Assembly (NCBI GenBank): GCA_012719335.1
Contig: JAAYAO010000049.1
Location: forward strand, 1 to 5,261
Source of the DNA: Propionibacterium sp.
Lineage (GTDB): Bacteria; Actinomycetota; Actinomycetes; Propionibacteriales; Propionibacteriaceae
Length of the DNA stretch: 5,261 nt
Direction of reading: 5' to 3'
The position numbers were made by a program, and so were the translations under genes. The notes under the pieces were generated by a model. That model was not told the origin of the DNA and did not search any database. It saw only the letters and a list, made by a program, of their open reading frames with translations. Positions 1 to 5,261 of this stretch are shown here, piece after piece. Numbering within the stretch: the stretch's first letter is position 1; each line of letters opens with the position of its first letter.

Positions 1-413
1 AACACCGACTCGGGGCGCTTGTGCAGGAACCCGACGTAGGAGGCGGCGAAGAAGTCGTCGATCTTGCTGCGCAGTTCGTCGACGTCGTGGGTGGGCATTG
101 CCTGTTCGATGATCTCGTCGGCGGTGTCGGTCGGCTTCTCCACCAGAAACGAGTAGTGGTGGAAGGTGACCCGGTCGTCGTGGGCCTGCAACGGCCCCGG
201 CCCCTCGGAGCTCACCTCGTAGGTGGAGCGCAGGTCGACCACATCGGTCAACCCCAGGTCGAGCAGTCGTTCGATGTCGGAGGGTGAGAGGTCCTGCAGG
301 TTGTCCGAGCGCAGCAACCGCCCCGACCGAATGCTCCCACCGTCGACGGTCGGGATACCCCCGACATCGCGCAGGTTGACCAACCCGTCCAGTTCAATCC
401 AGTTCACAGCCAC
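1..413 (-). CDS. Tyrosine-protein phosphatase family protein, N-terminal part (gene cut by window edge)
   Basis: The gene runs leftwards off the window, and about 137 residues are visible. The N-terminus reads NWIELDGLVNLRDVGG, followed by GRLLRSDNL (residues 31-39) and DVVDLRSTYE (57-66). The NLRDVGG, R-x-x-R-S and DLR blocks in this order are typical of the PF13350 family of protein tyrosine or dual-specificity phosphatases, which includes mycobacterial PtpB. Members remove phosphate from tyrosine, serine/threonine or phosphoinositide substrates. The catalytic HCxxGKDRTG loop lies later in such proteins and is outside the window, so activity cannot be judged. I chose the GTG at 413 because an AAGGTGAG Shine-Dalgarno-like stretch (418-425) sits four bases before it. 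GTG codons at 422 and 407 are alternatives, and an in-frame stop lies further upstream. The gene is divergent from dinB. The family assignment is fairly secure, but the substrate is unknown. Confidence 0.8.
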   Translation of the reverse strand, partial: MAVNWIELDGLVNLRDVGGIPTVDGGSIRSGRLLRSDNLQDLSPSDIERLLDLGLTDVVDLRSTYEVSSEGPGPLQAHDDRVTFHHYSFLVEKPTDTADEIIEQAMPTHDVDELRSKIDDFFAASYVGFLHKRPESV

Positions 414-417
414 GTCG

Positions 418-425
418 CTCACCTT
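418..425 (-). promoter_or_regulatory. Ribosome binding site deciding the phosphatase start
   Basis: On the minus strand AAGGTGAG lies four bases before a GTG at 413. The alternative GTG at 422 falls inside this motif and has no Shine-Dalgarno upstream of it, so 413 is preferred. A GTG at 407 would have ten-base spacing and remains possible. The motif has one mismatch to the consensus. Confidence 0.4.
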
Positions 426-477
426 ACGCAGCCCGGTGTGTCCCGGGCGGACGGCAGGTGAACGGCACGCAAACGCC

Positions 478-483
478 TACGCT
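478..483 (+). promoter_or_regulatory. Candidate -10 box for a leaderless dinB transcript
   Basis: TACGCT fits the actinobacterial TANNNT -10 pattern and ends eight bases before the dinB ATG at 492. Transcription from it would start at or next to the ATG, giving a leaderless mRNA. No Shine-Dalgarno is visible before the ATG, which agrees with this. No good -35 hexamer is seen, and no LexA-type SOS box is apparent in 414-491. Leaderless transcription is inferred from spacing only. Confidence 0.4.
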
Positions 484-491
484 GGACGTCG

Positions 492-1817
492 ATGAGATCC
501 ACCGCGAGCGTGCTGCACCTCGACCTGGACGCGTTCTTCGCCTCCGTCGAGCAGCGGGACAAGCCCTCCCTGCGCGGCAAACCGGTGATCGTGGGCGGGC
601 TGGGCCAGCGCGGGGTGGTGTCCACCGCCTCCTACGAGGCCCGAGTTTTCGGGGTGCATTCGGCGATGCCGATGGGTGAGGCCCGCCGCCGCTGCCCGCA
701 CGCGGCCTTTCTCGGGGTGCGCTTCGGCGCCTACCGGGTGGCGTCCCGATTGGTGATGGCCGAGTTGCTGGCCCTCTCGCCGCTGGTGGAGCCGTTGTCG
801 ATCGACGAGGCCTTCTGCGATCTGGCCGCCGGGCCGGCCCGGCAGTTGGACGACGATTCCGTGGTGACCCTGGCCCGGGAGCTGAAGGGGCGGGTGTCGG
901 AGGTGACCGGCGGGGTGCGCTGCTCGATCGGCCTGGGCTCGTCCAAGTTCATCGCGAAGCTGGCGACCGAACTGGGCAAACCGGACGGGCTGCGGCTGAT
1001 CGCCCCCGGCACCGAGGTGGACACCATCGCCCCGCTGCCGGTGAAAGTGATTCCCGGGGTGGGCCCGGTGACCGCCGAACGGCTGCGCCGGCTGGGGGTG
1101 GACACCGTCGCCGACCTGAGCCGGGTGTCCCAGCACGAGTTGGAACGCGAGTTGGGTCAGGCCGCGGCGACCTCGCTGCGGGCACTGGCCGAGGCTCGCG
1201 ACGATCGTCCGGTCGACCCGGAGCGGGAGGCCAAGTCGATCTCGGTGGAGGACACCTTCGAAACCGACATCGTCGATCGCGGGGAACTGGTCGGCTACGT
1301 CCGGCGATGTGCCCGGCTGGTCACCGACCGGTTGCAGAAGGCGGGGCTCTTCGCCCGCACCATCACGGAGAAACTGCGGTTGGGGGATTTCACCACCAGC
1401 ACCCGTTCGCGCACCCTGGACGGGGCGACCGACCGGCTGGATGTGATCACCTCGGTGGCCGAGACGATCTTCGCCGCCCTCGATGTGTCCTACGGGGTGC
1501 GGCTGCTCGGGGTGGGGGTGTCGGGTCTGACCGAGGTCGCCCAGGAGCAACTGTTCGACCTCGAACCCACCGCGGCCGCGGCCCCGGACGCGGTGTCGGT
1601 GACCCCGGCCGCCGAGCGGCGACCACCGTCCTGGATCCCGGGCGCCGACGTGACCCACGACGAGCACGGGCCCGGGTGGGTGTGGGGTTCGGGGCTGGGA
1701 CGGGTCACCGTCCGCTTCGAAACCGCCGACACCGGCCCCGGCCCGGTGCGCACGTTCGCGCTGGGTGACCCGGCGCTGCGGCTGACCCCGGTGCTGCCGC
1801 CCGAGACCCCGAGCTGA
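492..1817 (+). CDS. dinB: DNA polymerase IV (Y-family translesion polymerase)
   Basis: This 441-residue protein is an error-prone Y-family polymerase that copies past damaged template bases in the cytoplasm. The palm and fingers hold LHLDLDAFFASVE (residues 8-20), with metal-binding D11 and probable steric-gate F16. SIDEAF (103-108) supplies D105 and E106. The thumb carries a helix-hairpin-helix, VIPGVGPVTAERLRRLGV (186-203). The little finger spans about 245-350. QEQLF (351-355) is a sliding-clamp binding motif. It is followed by an alanine-rich linker and an extra domain (about 379-431) with HDEHGPGWVWGSG and VTVRFET. E. coli Pol IV is about 350 residues, so the extension is real added length. 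The overall form resembles mycobacterial DinB1 (DinX) as I recall it. A phenylalanine steric gate predicts preference for dNTPs. The ATG at 492 is the only good start and directly precedes the first conserved strand. No SOS box was found, so damage induction is not indicated here. Confidence 0.95.
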   Translation: MRSTASVLHLDLDAFFASVEQRDKPSLRGKPVIVGGLGQRGVVSTASYEARVFGVHSAMPMGEARRRCPHAAFLGVRFGAYRVASRLVMAELLALSPLVEPLSIDEAFCDLAAGPARQLDDDSVVTLARELKGRVSEVTGGVRCSIGLGSSKFIAKLATELGKPDGLRLIAPGTEVDTIAPLPVKVIPGVGPVTAERLRRLGVDTVADLSRVSQHELERELGQAAATSLRALAEARDDRPVDPEREAKSISVEDTFETDIVDRGELVGYVRRCARLVTDRLQKAGLFARTITEKLRLGDFTTSTRSRTLDGATDRLDVITSVAETIFAALDVSYGVRLLGVGVSGLTEVAQEQLFDLEPTAAAAPDAVSVTPAAERRPPSWIPGADVTHDEHGPGWVWGSGLGRVTVRFETADTGPGPVRTFALGDPALRLTPVLPPETPS

Positions 1818-1836
1818 GGGGCACACCCGGGCAACC

Positions 1837-1914
1837 ACGCTCAAAGAGAAAAAGCTCCATCGTTATAGCGTCGACCCGACGCTCAAAGTAGCGTTACACC
1901 CAACACCGGACGCT
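1837..1914. repeat. Cluster of five ACGCT/AGCGT words in alternating orientation
   Basis: ACGCT occurs at 1837-1841, 1879-1883 and 1910-1914. Its reverse complement AGCGT occurs at 1867-1871 and 1890-1894. Two of the copies belong to a longer direct repeat, ACGCTCAAAG, at 1837-1846 and 1879-1888. The orientation alternates along the 78 bases. It could be a protein-binding array, a folded 3' untranslated region, or chance in a decayed segment. Nothing in the sequence decides between these. Confidence 0.35.
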
Positions 1915-2089
1915 GTAAGCAAACAGGCCGGATACTTGTACCGCCACCAACCCCGGGGCACGTGGGCTGGTCCTGGAGGCGGAGAAGCGCGGCTGGATCG
2001 AAAGGCTGGGAGCTGTTGGCCGAGGGGGCAAGATCGTCTGGTTCTCGCCGGAGATTCTCGAAGTGATCGACGCCCCCTTCGAATACTGA
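1840..2089 (+). pseudogene. Possible frameshifted relic of a small, unidentified protein gene
   Basis: A reading frame ending at the TGA at 2087-2089 encodes RGLVLEAEKRGWIERLG (from 1961) and then GRGGKIVWFSPEILEVIDAPFEY. This looks like real protein rather than GC noise. The frame has no ATG, GTG or TTG start before this stretch and is closed by a TAA at 1916-1918. In the neighbouring frame, upstream codons read DAVSKQAGYLYRHQPR (1909-1956). Removing one base from the CCCCGGGG run at 1951-1958 would join the two into one frame, giving PRARGLVLEAEKRG. The charged helix followed by a G-rich turn and a hydrophobic strand resembles the wing of a winged-helix DNA-binding domain, but that is only a guess. 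The left boundary is arbitrary. It could be a decayed gene, a horizontally acquired fragment, or a sequencing error in a live gene with a non-standard start. Confidence 0.3.
1867..1883 (+). terminator. Small hairpin downstream of dinB, possible terminator
   Basis: AGCGTCG (1867-1873) and CGACGCT (1877-1883) form a perfect 7-bp stem with a three-base loop, 49 bases after the dinB stop. No T-run follows on the plus strand (CAAAGT comes next), so it is not a classical intrinsic terminator. Tail-less hairpins are sometimes proposed as terminators in actinobacteria. It may equally belong to the surrounding repeat cluster. Confidence 0.25.
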
Positions 2090-2110
2090 CCCCACCGCGT
2101 CCGTTCAATA

Positions 2111-2137
2111 CCCGCCCGAGACACGCACCCGGGCAGG
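2111..2137 (-). terminator. GC-rich hairpin downstream of the hot-dog gene, possible terminator
   Basis: On the minus strand CCTGCCCG pairs with CGGGCGGG, an 8-bp stem with one G-T wobble and an 11-base loop. It begins 28 bases after the stop of the hot-dog gene. No T-run follows, so it is not a canonical intrinsic terminator. It sits between two convergent genes, where a terminator would be expected. Confidence 0.3.
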
Positions 2138-2165
2138 CCACAGCTCCCCCGATCGGCGGGATCTC

Positions 2166-2657
2166 TCACTCGCGCGGTGGCCGGACGTGGATCTGTTTGC
2201 GCACCCGGGCGACCGGGGTGCCGTCGGCGGTGACGATGTCGTTGGCGAACCAGTGCAGGGCCTTGCCGGTGGCCTCGATCTGGCGGTGGATCTCGGCCAG
2301 GTCCTCTTCGGTTAGCTCGAAGGTGGTTCCGACGGTGGCGCGGCCGGGGCTGATGTAGTCGATCTCGCCGGCCTTGTCCCACACGGTCCAGCCGCGGGGC
2401 AGGTTGTGGCGCACCATCATCATCCAGAACGGGTCGGTCATCGAGTAGAGCGAGCCGCCGTACAGGGTGCCGACGTAGTTCGCGGTGACCCGGCGGCGCA
2501 GCAACTGCACCCGCACCCGGCGCCAATCGGGGGAGATCTCCCGCACCCGAATCGAGGACGCCAGGAACGGCGGCCATCCGTTCATCGCCCAGCGGGTGAG
2601 CGTGGTGGAGCCGAGGATCTGCTGCAGGTCGGCGTAGGTGCGGGGCAATCGGGCCAT
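2166..2657 (-). CDS. DUF4442-like hot-dog fold protein, putative thioesterase
   Basis: The 163-residue protein resembles the DUF4442 (PF14539) group of hot-dog proteins, relatives of acyl-CoA thioesterases such as PaaI and YiiD. Evidence is the central block NYVGTLYGGSLYSMTDPFW (residues 60-78), which would form the long hot-dog helix, followed by WTVWDKAGEIDYISPGRATV (90-109) and a strand ending in VARVRKQIHV (149-158). The length of about 160 residues is normal for a single hot-dog domain. No signal peptide or membrane segment is seen, so it is probably cytoplasmic. Thioester hydrolysis and its substrate are inferred from the fold, not shown. I chose the ATG at 2657. A longer open frame back to an ATG at 2720 would run through the metQ terminator hairpin and adds residues unlike the family. 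The gene is downstream of metNIQ in the same direction but separated by that terminator. Confidence 0.75.
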   Translation of the reverse strand: MARLPRTYADLQQILGSTTLTRWAMNGWPPFLASSIRVREISPDWRRVRVQLLRRRVTANYVGTLYGGSLYSMTDPFWMMMVRHNLPRGWTVWDKAGEIDYISPGRATVGTTFELTEEDLAEIHRQIEATGKALHWFANDIVTADGTPVARVRKQIHVRPPRE

Positions 2658-2665
2658 GCTCCAGA

Positions 2666-2671
2666 ACGGTA
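2666..2671 (-). promoter_or_regulatory. Candidate -10 box for the hot-dog gene, possibly leaderless
   Basis: On the minus strand TACCGT matches TANNNT and ends eight bases before the ATG at 2657, the same spacing as the candidate before dinB. It lies between the metQ terminator and the gene, where an independent promoter is needed. A GGAG also sits one base before the ATG, too close to be a good Shine-Dalgarno. No clear -35 element is seen. Confidence 0.35.
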
Positions 2672-2701
2672 CCGGCTCACCCCGCAGGGCACCCGCAACG
2701 C

Positions 2702-2745
2702 AAAAAAACTGCTCCTGCACAGGGCATTCCCCGTGCAGGAGCAGT
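2702..2745 (-). terminator. Intrinsic terminator of the metNIQ operon
   Basis: The inverted repeat at 2708-2720 and 2733-2745 is a perfect 13-bp stem (core CTGCTCCTGCAC). In the loop, GGG can pair further with CCC. On the minus strand the stem leads straight into a T-run (seven A on the plus strand, 2702-2708). This is a textbook Rho-independent terminator, starting 23 bases after the metQ stop. The plus-strand side has GTGTGTGG rather than a T-run, so it works for the minus strand only. Confidence 0.92.
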
Positions 2746-2768
2746 GTGTGGTTTCCGGGACGGGCCGG

Positions 2769-3617
2769 TCAGTTGACCGGGATCACCGCGCCGTCGGCCC
2801 AGGTCTCGGCGATGAAGTCCTTGACCTCCTGGGAGTGCAACAGCTCGTCCAGCTTCAGCAGCTCGGGCTTGTCCTTGTCGGCGGCGCGCACCGCGACGAT
2901 GTTGGCGTAGGGGTTGTCCTCACCGGCCTCCAGCGCAATCGCGTCCTCGGACGGGGTCAGGTCGGCCTGCAGGGCGAAGTTGCCGTTGATCACCGCGACA
3001 TCGACGTCGGCCAGCGACCGCGGCAACTGGGCGGCGTCGGCCTCGACGAACTTCAGGTTCTTCGGGTTGTCGGCAACGTCCAGCACGGTGGCGGTGGTCG
3101 GGTCGGCGTCCTCGGGCATGGTGATCAGGCCCTCGGCCTGCAGCAGGAACAGCGCCCGGCCCTGGTTGGACGGGTCGTTCGGGATGCCGATACTGGCGCC
3201 GTCGGCGATCTCGTCCACCGAACCGACCTTCTCGGAGAAGAGGCCGATCGGCTCGATGTGCACACCGTCGTAGTGGGCCAGGTCGTAGCCGAGCTCGGCC
3301 ACCTGGGTCTCGTAGAACGGCAGGTGCTGGAAGTAGTTGGCGTCGATCTCGCCGTCGTTGAGGGCCGCGTTGGGGATGTTGTAGTCGTCCATCACGGTGA
3401 TTTCGAGGTCGATCCCGGCATCGGCGGCGAGGTTCTGGTCGACGAACTCGAGGATCTGGGCGTGCGGCACCGCGGTGGCGCCGACCTTGATCACGGTGGC
3501 CCCGTCACCGTTGGTTTCGGTGCCTTCCTCGGCGCCGTTGTCGGTGCCACAGGCGGCCAGGCCCAGCATCAGTGCTGCGGACAGGCCGAGTGCGGCGAGG
3601 CGACGAGAGGTCTTCAT
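2769..3617 (-). CDS. metQ: Methionine ABC transporter substrate-binding lipoprotein
   Basis: The 282-residue protein is an NLPA-family lipoprotein that captures methionine outside the membrane and delivers it to the MetI permease. The N-terminus has basic residues (MKTSRR), a hydrophobic stretch (7-20) and a lipobox LAAC with the acylated cysteine at 23, followed by a short acidic linker. The mature part starts VIKVGATAVPHAQILEFV (42-59) and contains DANYFQHLPFY (92-102), NDPSNQGRALFLL (147-159) and AVINGNFA (208-215), all hallmarks of MetQ/NlpA. The length is usual for the family. The ATG at 3617 has a strong AAGGAG Shine-Dalgarno at 3623-3628. The gene is last in metN-metI-metQ, 37 bases after metI. 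D- or L-methionine is the expected ligand. Related NLPA proteins can bind other small amino acids or peptides, so the substrate is inferred from family and operon. Confidence 0.95.
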   Translation of the reverse strand: MKTSRRLAALGLSAALMLGLAACGTDNGAEEGTETNGDGATVIKVGATAVPHAQILEFVDQNLAADAGIDLEITVMDDYNIPNAALNDGEIDANYFQHLPFYETQVAELGYDLAHYDGVHIEPIGLFSEKVGSVDEIADGASIGIPNDPSNQGRALFLLQAEGLITMPEDADPTTATVLDVADNPKNLKFVEADAAQLPRSLADVDVAVINGNFALQADLTPSEDAIALEAGEDNPYANIVAVRAADKDKPELLKLDELLHSQEVKDFIAETWADGAVIPVN

Positions 3618-3622
3618 GGGTT

Positions 3623-3628
3623 CTCCTT
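3623..3628 (-). promoter_or_regulatory. metQ ribosome binding site
   Basis: AAGGAG on the minus strand lies five bases before the metQ ATG at 3617, within the 37-base metI-metQ gap. It supports this start. A separate strong site suits a binding protein that is usually made in excess over the membrane complex. Confidence 0.8.
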
Positions 3629-3654
3629 CTTGTGGATGGATCCGGGCGCCGTTG

Positions 3655-4344
3655 TCAGGCGCGTTTGCGGTGGTCGACGGCCCGGGCGAGCCGGTCGCCG
3701 ACCATTTGGACGACTTGGACGATCACGATCAGCAGCACGACGGTCACGATCATCACGTCGGGCATGAACCGGTTGTAGCCGTAGCGGATGGCCATGTCAC
3801 CCAGCCCGCCGCCACCGACCGCACCGGCCATCGCGGTATACGAGATCACCGTGACCGCGGCGGCGGTGATCGAGCCGATGATGCCGGGTTTGGCCTCGGC
3901 CAACAGCACCTGCCACATGATCTGCAGCCGGGAGGCCCCCATCATCTGGGCGGCTTCGACCTTGCCGGCCTCGACCTCGCGCAGGTTGATCTCCACCAGC
4001 CGGGCGAAGTACGGAATCGCCCCGACCGACAGCGGCACCACCGCGGCGCCGGCGCCCAGGGCGGTGCCCATCACCGCGCGGGTGAACGGAATCAGCGCGA
4101 TCATCAGGATGATGAACGGCATCGACCGGCCGATGTTGACGATCGTGCCGACCACCGAGTTGACCGCGGAGTTCGGGATCAGGCCCTGCTTGCTGGTGGC
4201 GTACAGCAGCATGCCGAGCGGCAGGCCGAGCAGCACGGTGAGCAGCATCGTCATGCCCGACATGAACAGCGTGTCGGTGATCGCCTTCAACAACCCGTCG
4301 GGGTTGGTGAGGACGGGGTTGTTCAGCCAGGAACGGTCCCCCAT
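3655..4344 (-). CDS. metI: Methionine ABC transporter permease
   Basis: The 229-residue integral membrane protein forms the channel through which methionine crosses the membrane, as a dimer bound to two MetN subunits. About five hydrophobic segments can be seen (roughly 24-50, 62-86, 99-115, 155-180 and 195-217). Between the third and fourth is the EAA coupling loop, EAAQMMGASRLQIMWQVLLAEAKPG (130-154), which docks on the ATPase. GRSMPFIILMIALIPFTR (72-89) and AGAVGGGGLGDMAIRYGY (173-190) are typical MetI blocks. The length is normal for a BPD_transp_1 family (PF00528) permease. The ATG at 4344 shares one base with the metN stop (TGATG), and an AGGAGGT Shine-Dalgarno lies inside the end of metN. 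Together these imply translational coupling. Confidence 0.95.
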   Translation of the reverse strand: MGDRSWLNNPVLTNPDGLLKAITDTLFMSGMTMLLTVLLGLPLGMLLYATSKQGLIPNSAVNSVVGTIVNIGRSMPFIILMIALIPFTRAVMGTALGAGAAVVPLSVGAIPYFARLVEINLREVEAGKVEAAQMMGASRLQIMWQVLLAEAKPGIIGSITAAAVTVISYTAMAGAVGGGGLGDMAIRYGYNRFMPDVMIVTVVLLIVIVQVVQMVGDRLARAVDHRKRA

Positions 4345-5261
4345 CAGCGCACCTCCTCCACGCCGTAGCCGTTGCCCCGCATCGCCTGCACCGCGGCCCG
4401 GTACCGGCCCTCGTCCAGGGGCCCGGACGGGATCGCGTGCAGGGCGATCTGGAATCGCGAGATCCGCACCCCGCCGATCGATTCGACCGTGCCGGAGGTG
4501 ACCTCGGGGCGGACGCCGATCTGCTCGAGTTCACCGAAGAAGCCGGACGTGATCGCTTCCTTGCCGCGGCGCACCACATTGACCAGGCGGCCTTCCACGC
4601 CGGGTACCGCGGTCGGCAGCGGGACGAGTTCGTGGGCCAGTTGGCTGTCGGGTTCGGCCACCACCTCGGTGAGCGGGCCGGTCTGGGCGATCCGTCCGTC
4701 GGCGAGCAGGGTGACCGCGTCACAGACCTCGCGCACCACCGACATCTCGTGGGTGATGATCACCACGGTGATGCCGAGTTGGTCGCGCAGGTCGCGGATC
4801 AGGTCGAGGATCTGGCGGGTGGTGCGCGAATCCAGGGCACTGGTCGGTTCGTCGCACAGCAACACCTCGGGGTGGGTGGCCAGGGCCCGGGCGATGCCGA
4901 CGCGTTGTTTCTGCCCGCCGGAGAGTTGGGCGGGGTAGTTACGGTCCCGGCCGGTGAGCCCGACCAGGTCGAGCAACTCGGCAACCCGCATCTGGCGGGC
5001 CGGCTTGGACACCCCGGCGATCTCCAGCGGGTGGGAGATGTTGCCGGCGGTGGTGCGCGAGTCGAGCAGGTTGACGTGCTGGAAGACCATCCCCAGTTTG
5101 CGGCGGGCCTTGCGCAGGGCCTTCTCGCGCAGGCTGCTCAGGTCGGTGCCGTCGACGATGATCGACCCCGAGGTGGGCTTCTCCAGGGCGGTCAGGCAGC
5201 GGATCAGGGTTGATTTGCCGGCCCCGGATCGTCCGACGATGCCGTGGATCTCCCCGCGCGG
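4344..5261 (-). CDS. metN: Methionine ABC transporter ATP-binding protein (5' end outside window)
   Basis: The ATPase that powers methionine import is open at the right edge. The reading frame continues past 5090 to 5261 without a stop, giving 305 visible residues. Visible in order are Walker A GRSGAGKST (visible residues 10-18), a Q-loop MVFQHVNLL (58-66), signature LSGGQKQRVGIARAL (113-127), Walker B VLLCDEPTSALD (133-144) and the switch histidine in VVIITHEMSVV (166-176). All catalytic motifs are intact. The tail (about 225-305, from EGRLVNVVRRGKEAI to GYGVEEVR) occupies the place of the NIL domain, which in E. coli MetN binds methionine and shuts transport down when the cell is full. Sensing is inferred from position and length. 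MetN proteins run about 330-345 residues, so roughly 30 N-terminal residues are missing. The ATG at 5090 is internal, because the Walker A motif lies upstream of it. Confidence 0.95.
   Translation of the reverse strand, partial: PRGEIHGIVGRSGAGKSTLIRCLTALEKPTSGSIIVDGTDLSSLREKALRKARRKLGMVFQHVNLLDSRTTAGNISHPLEIAGVSKPARQMRVAELLDLVGLTGRDRNYPAQLSGGQKQRVGIARALATHPEVLLCDEPTSALDSRTTRQILDLIRDLRDQLGITVVIITHEMSVVREVCDAVTLLADGRIAQTGPLTEVVAEPDSQLAHELVPLPTAVPGVEGRLVNVVRRGKEAITSGFFGELEQIGVRPEVTSGTVESIGGVRISRFQIALHAIPSGPLDEGRYRAAVQAMRGNGYGVEEVR
4351..4357 (-). promoter_or_regulatory. metI ribosome binding site inside metN
   Basis: On the minus strand AGGAGGT lies six bases before the metI ATG and is embedded in the codons for the final VEEVR of metN. 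With the one-base TGATG stop-start overlap it indicates coupled translation of metN and metI. Confidence 0.85.

Larger units (their letters stand above)
1818..2165. other. Gene-poor convergent intergenic region with repeats and a coding relic
   Basis: These 348 bases between dinB and the convergent hot-dog gene hold no intact gene that I can support. The left part, 1841-1950, is about 52% GC by hand count, clearly below the GC-rich genes on both sides. It carries a cluster of ACGCT/AGCGT words and a 7-bp hairpin. The right part holds a start-less reading frame ending at 2089 and a hairpin at 2111-2137. The base composition suggests foreign or decayed DNA, but no transposase, attachment site or terminal repeat is evident. 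Confidence 0.6.

Noticed and set aside
414..491. SOS (LexA) operator upstream of dinB
   Set aside because: No match to the actinobacterial GAAC-N4-GTTC type palindrome could be found in the divergent intergenic region.
477..1844. A 455-codon open frame on the minus strand covering all of dinB
   Set aside because: It is a shadow produced by GC-rich third positions. It is rich in G, R, H, P and Q with no recognisable domain, while the plus strand encodes a complete DinB.
1824..2135. Ten-base direct repeat CACCCGGGCA at 1824-1833 and 2126-2135, possibly flanking an insertion
   Set aside because: The word is short, GC-rich and contains a palindrome. No terminal inverted repeats or transposase lie between the copies, so chance is the better explanation.
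2658..2720. N-terminal extension of the hot-dog protein to an ATG at 2720
   Set aside because: The ATG and first codons lie inside the metQ terminator hairpin, and the added residues do not look like part of the family.
2406..3767. A 453-codon plus-strand open frame opposite metQ and the hot-dog gene
   Set aside because: It crosses two genes and a terminator, has low-complexity V/G/D/Q composition, and lies opposite clear family members on the minus strand.
3397..4368. A 323-codon plus-strand open frame opposite metI
   Set aside because: Its H/D/R/Q-rich repetitive composition is the antisense image of membrane-protein codons, with no supporting motif.
5091..5261. Methionine or SAM riboswitch for the metNIQ operon
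   Set aside because: This stretch is coding sequence of metN including the Walker A motif. Any leader would lie beyond the window.

Overview
The window is ordinary, high-GC bacterial chromosome. Five protein genes are supported, two of them cut by the window ends, plus one possible gene relic. GC-biased codon use, the DinB form with an extra C-terminal domain, and a small DUF4442-type hot-dog protein all suggest Actinomycetota, possibly the Mycobacteriales. That placement is inferred from protein style only, with no database search.

Layout from left to right. A minus-strand gene for a tyrosine-phosphatase-like protein (PF13350 type) runs off the left edge, so its catalytic loop is not visible. 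It is divergently arranged with dinB (DNA polymerase IV, plus strand, 492-1817) across a short intergenic gap of about 78 bases. Downstream of dinB is a gene-poor stretch (1818-2165) whose left half is clearly lower in GC. It holds a cluster of ACGCT/AGCGT repeats, two small hairpins and a start-less, frame-disrupted coding relic ending at 2089. Next comes a convergent minus-strand gene for a DUF4442-like hot-dog protein (2166-2657).

The right half is a minus-strand methionine ABC-importer operon in the order metN-metI-metQ (ATPase, permease, lipoprotein). metN is open at the right edge and lacks roughly its first 30 residues. metN and metI overlap by one base with a strong Shine-Dalgarno inside the end of metN. 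metQ follows 37 bases later with its own Shine-Dalgarno. The operon ends in a textbook intrinsic terminator at 2702-2745 with a 13-bp perfect stem and a T-run. This separates it from the downstream hot-dog gene, which is probably transcribed from its own promoter.

The three Met proteins form one importer: MetQ captures methionine outside the membrane, MetI is the channel, and MetN drives transport and probably senses methionine through its C-terminal region. Any methionine-responsive leader would lie beyond the right edge. I see no mobile element, CRISPR array, tRNA or rRNA gene, and no convincing undescribed system. The most unusual items are the relic and repeat cluster at 1837-2089, the extra C-terminal domain of DinB, and two possible leaderless promoters with identical spacing.
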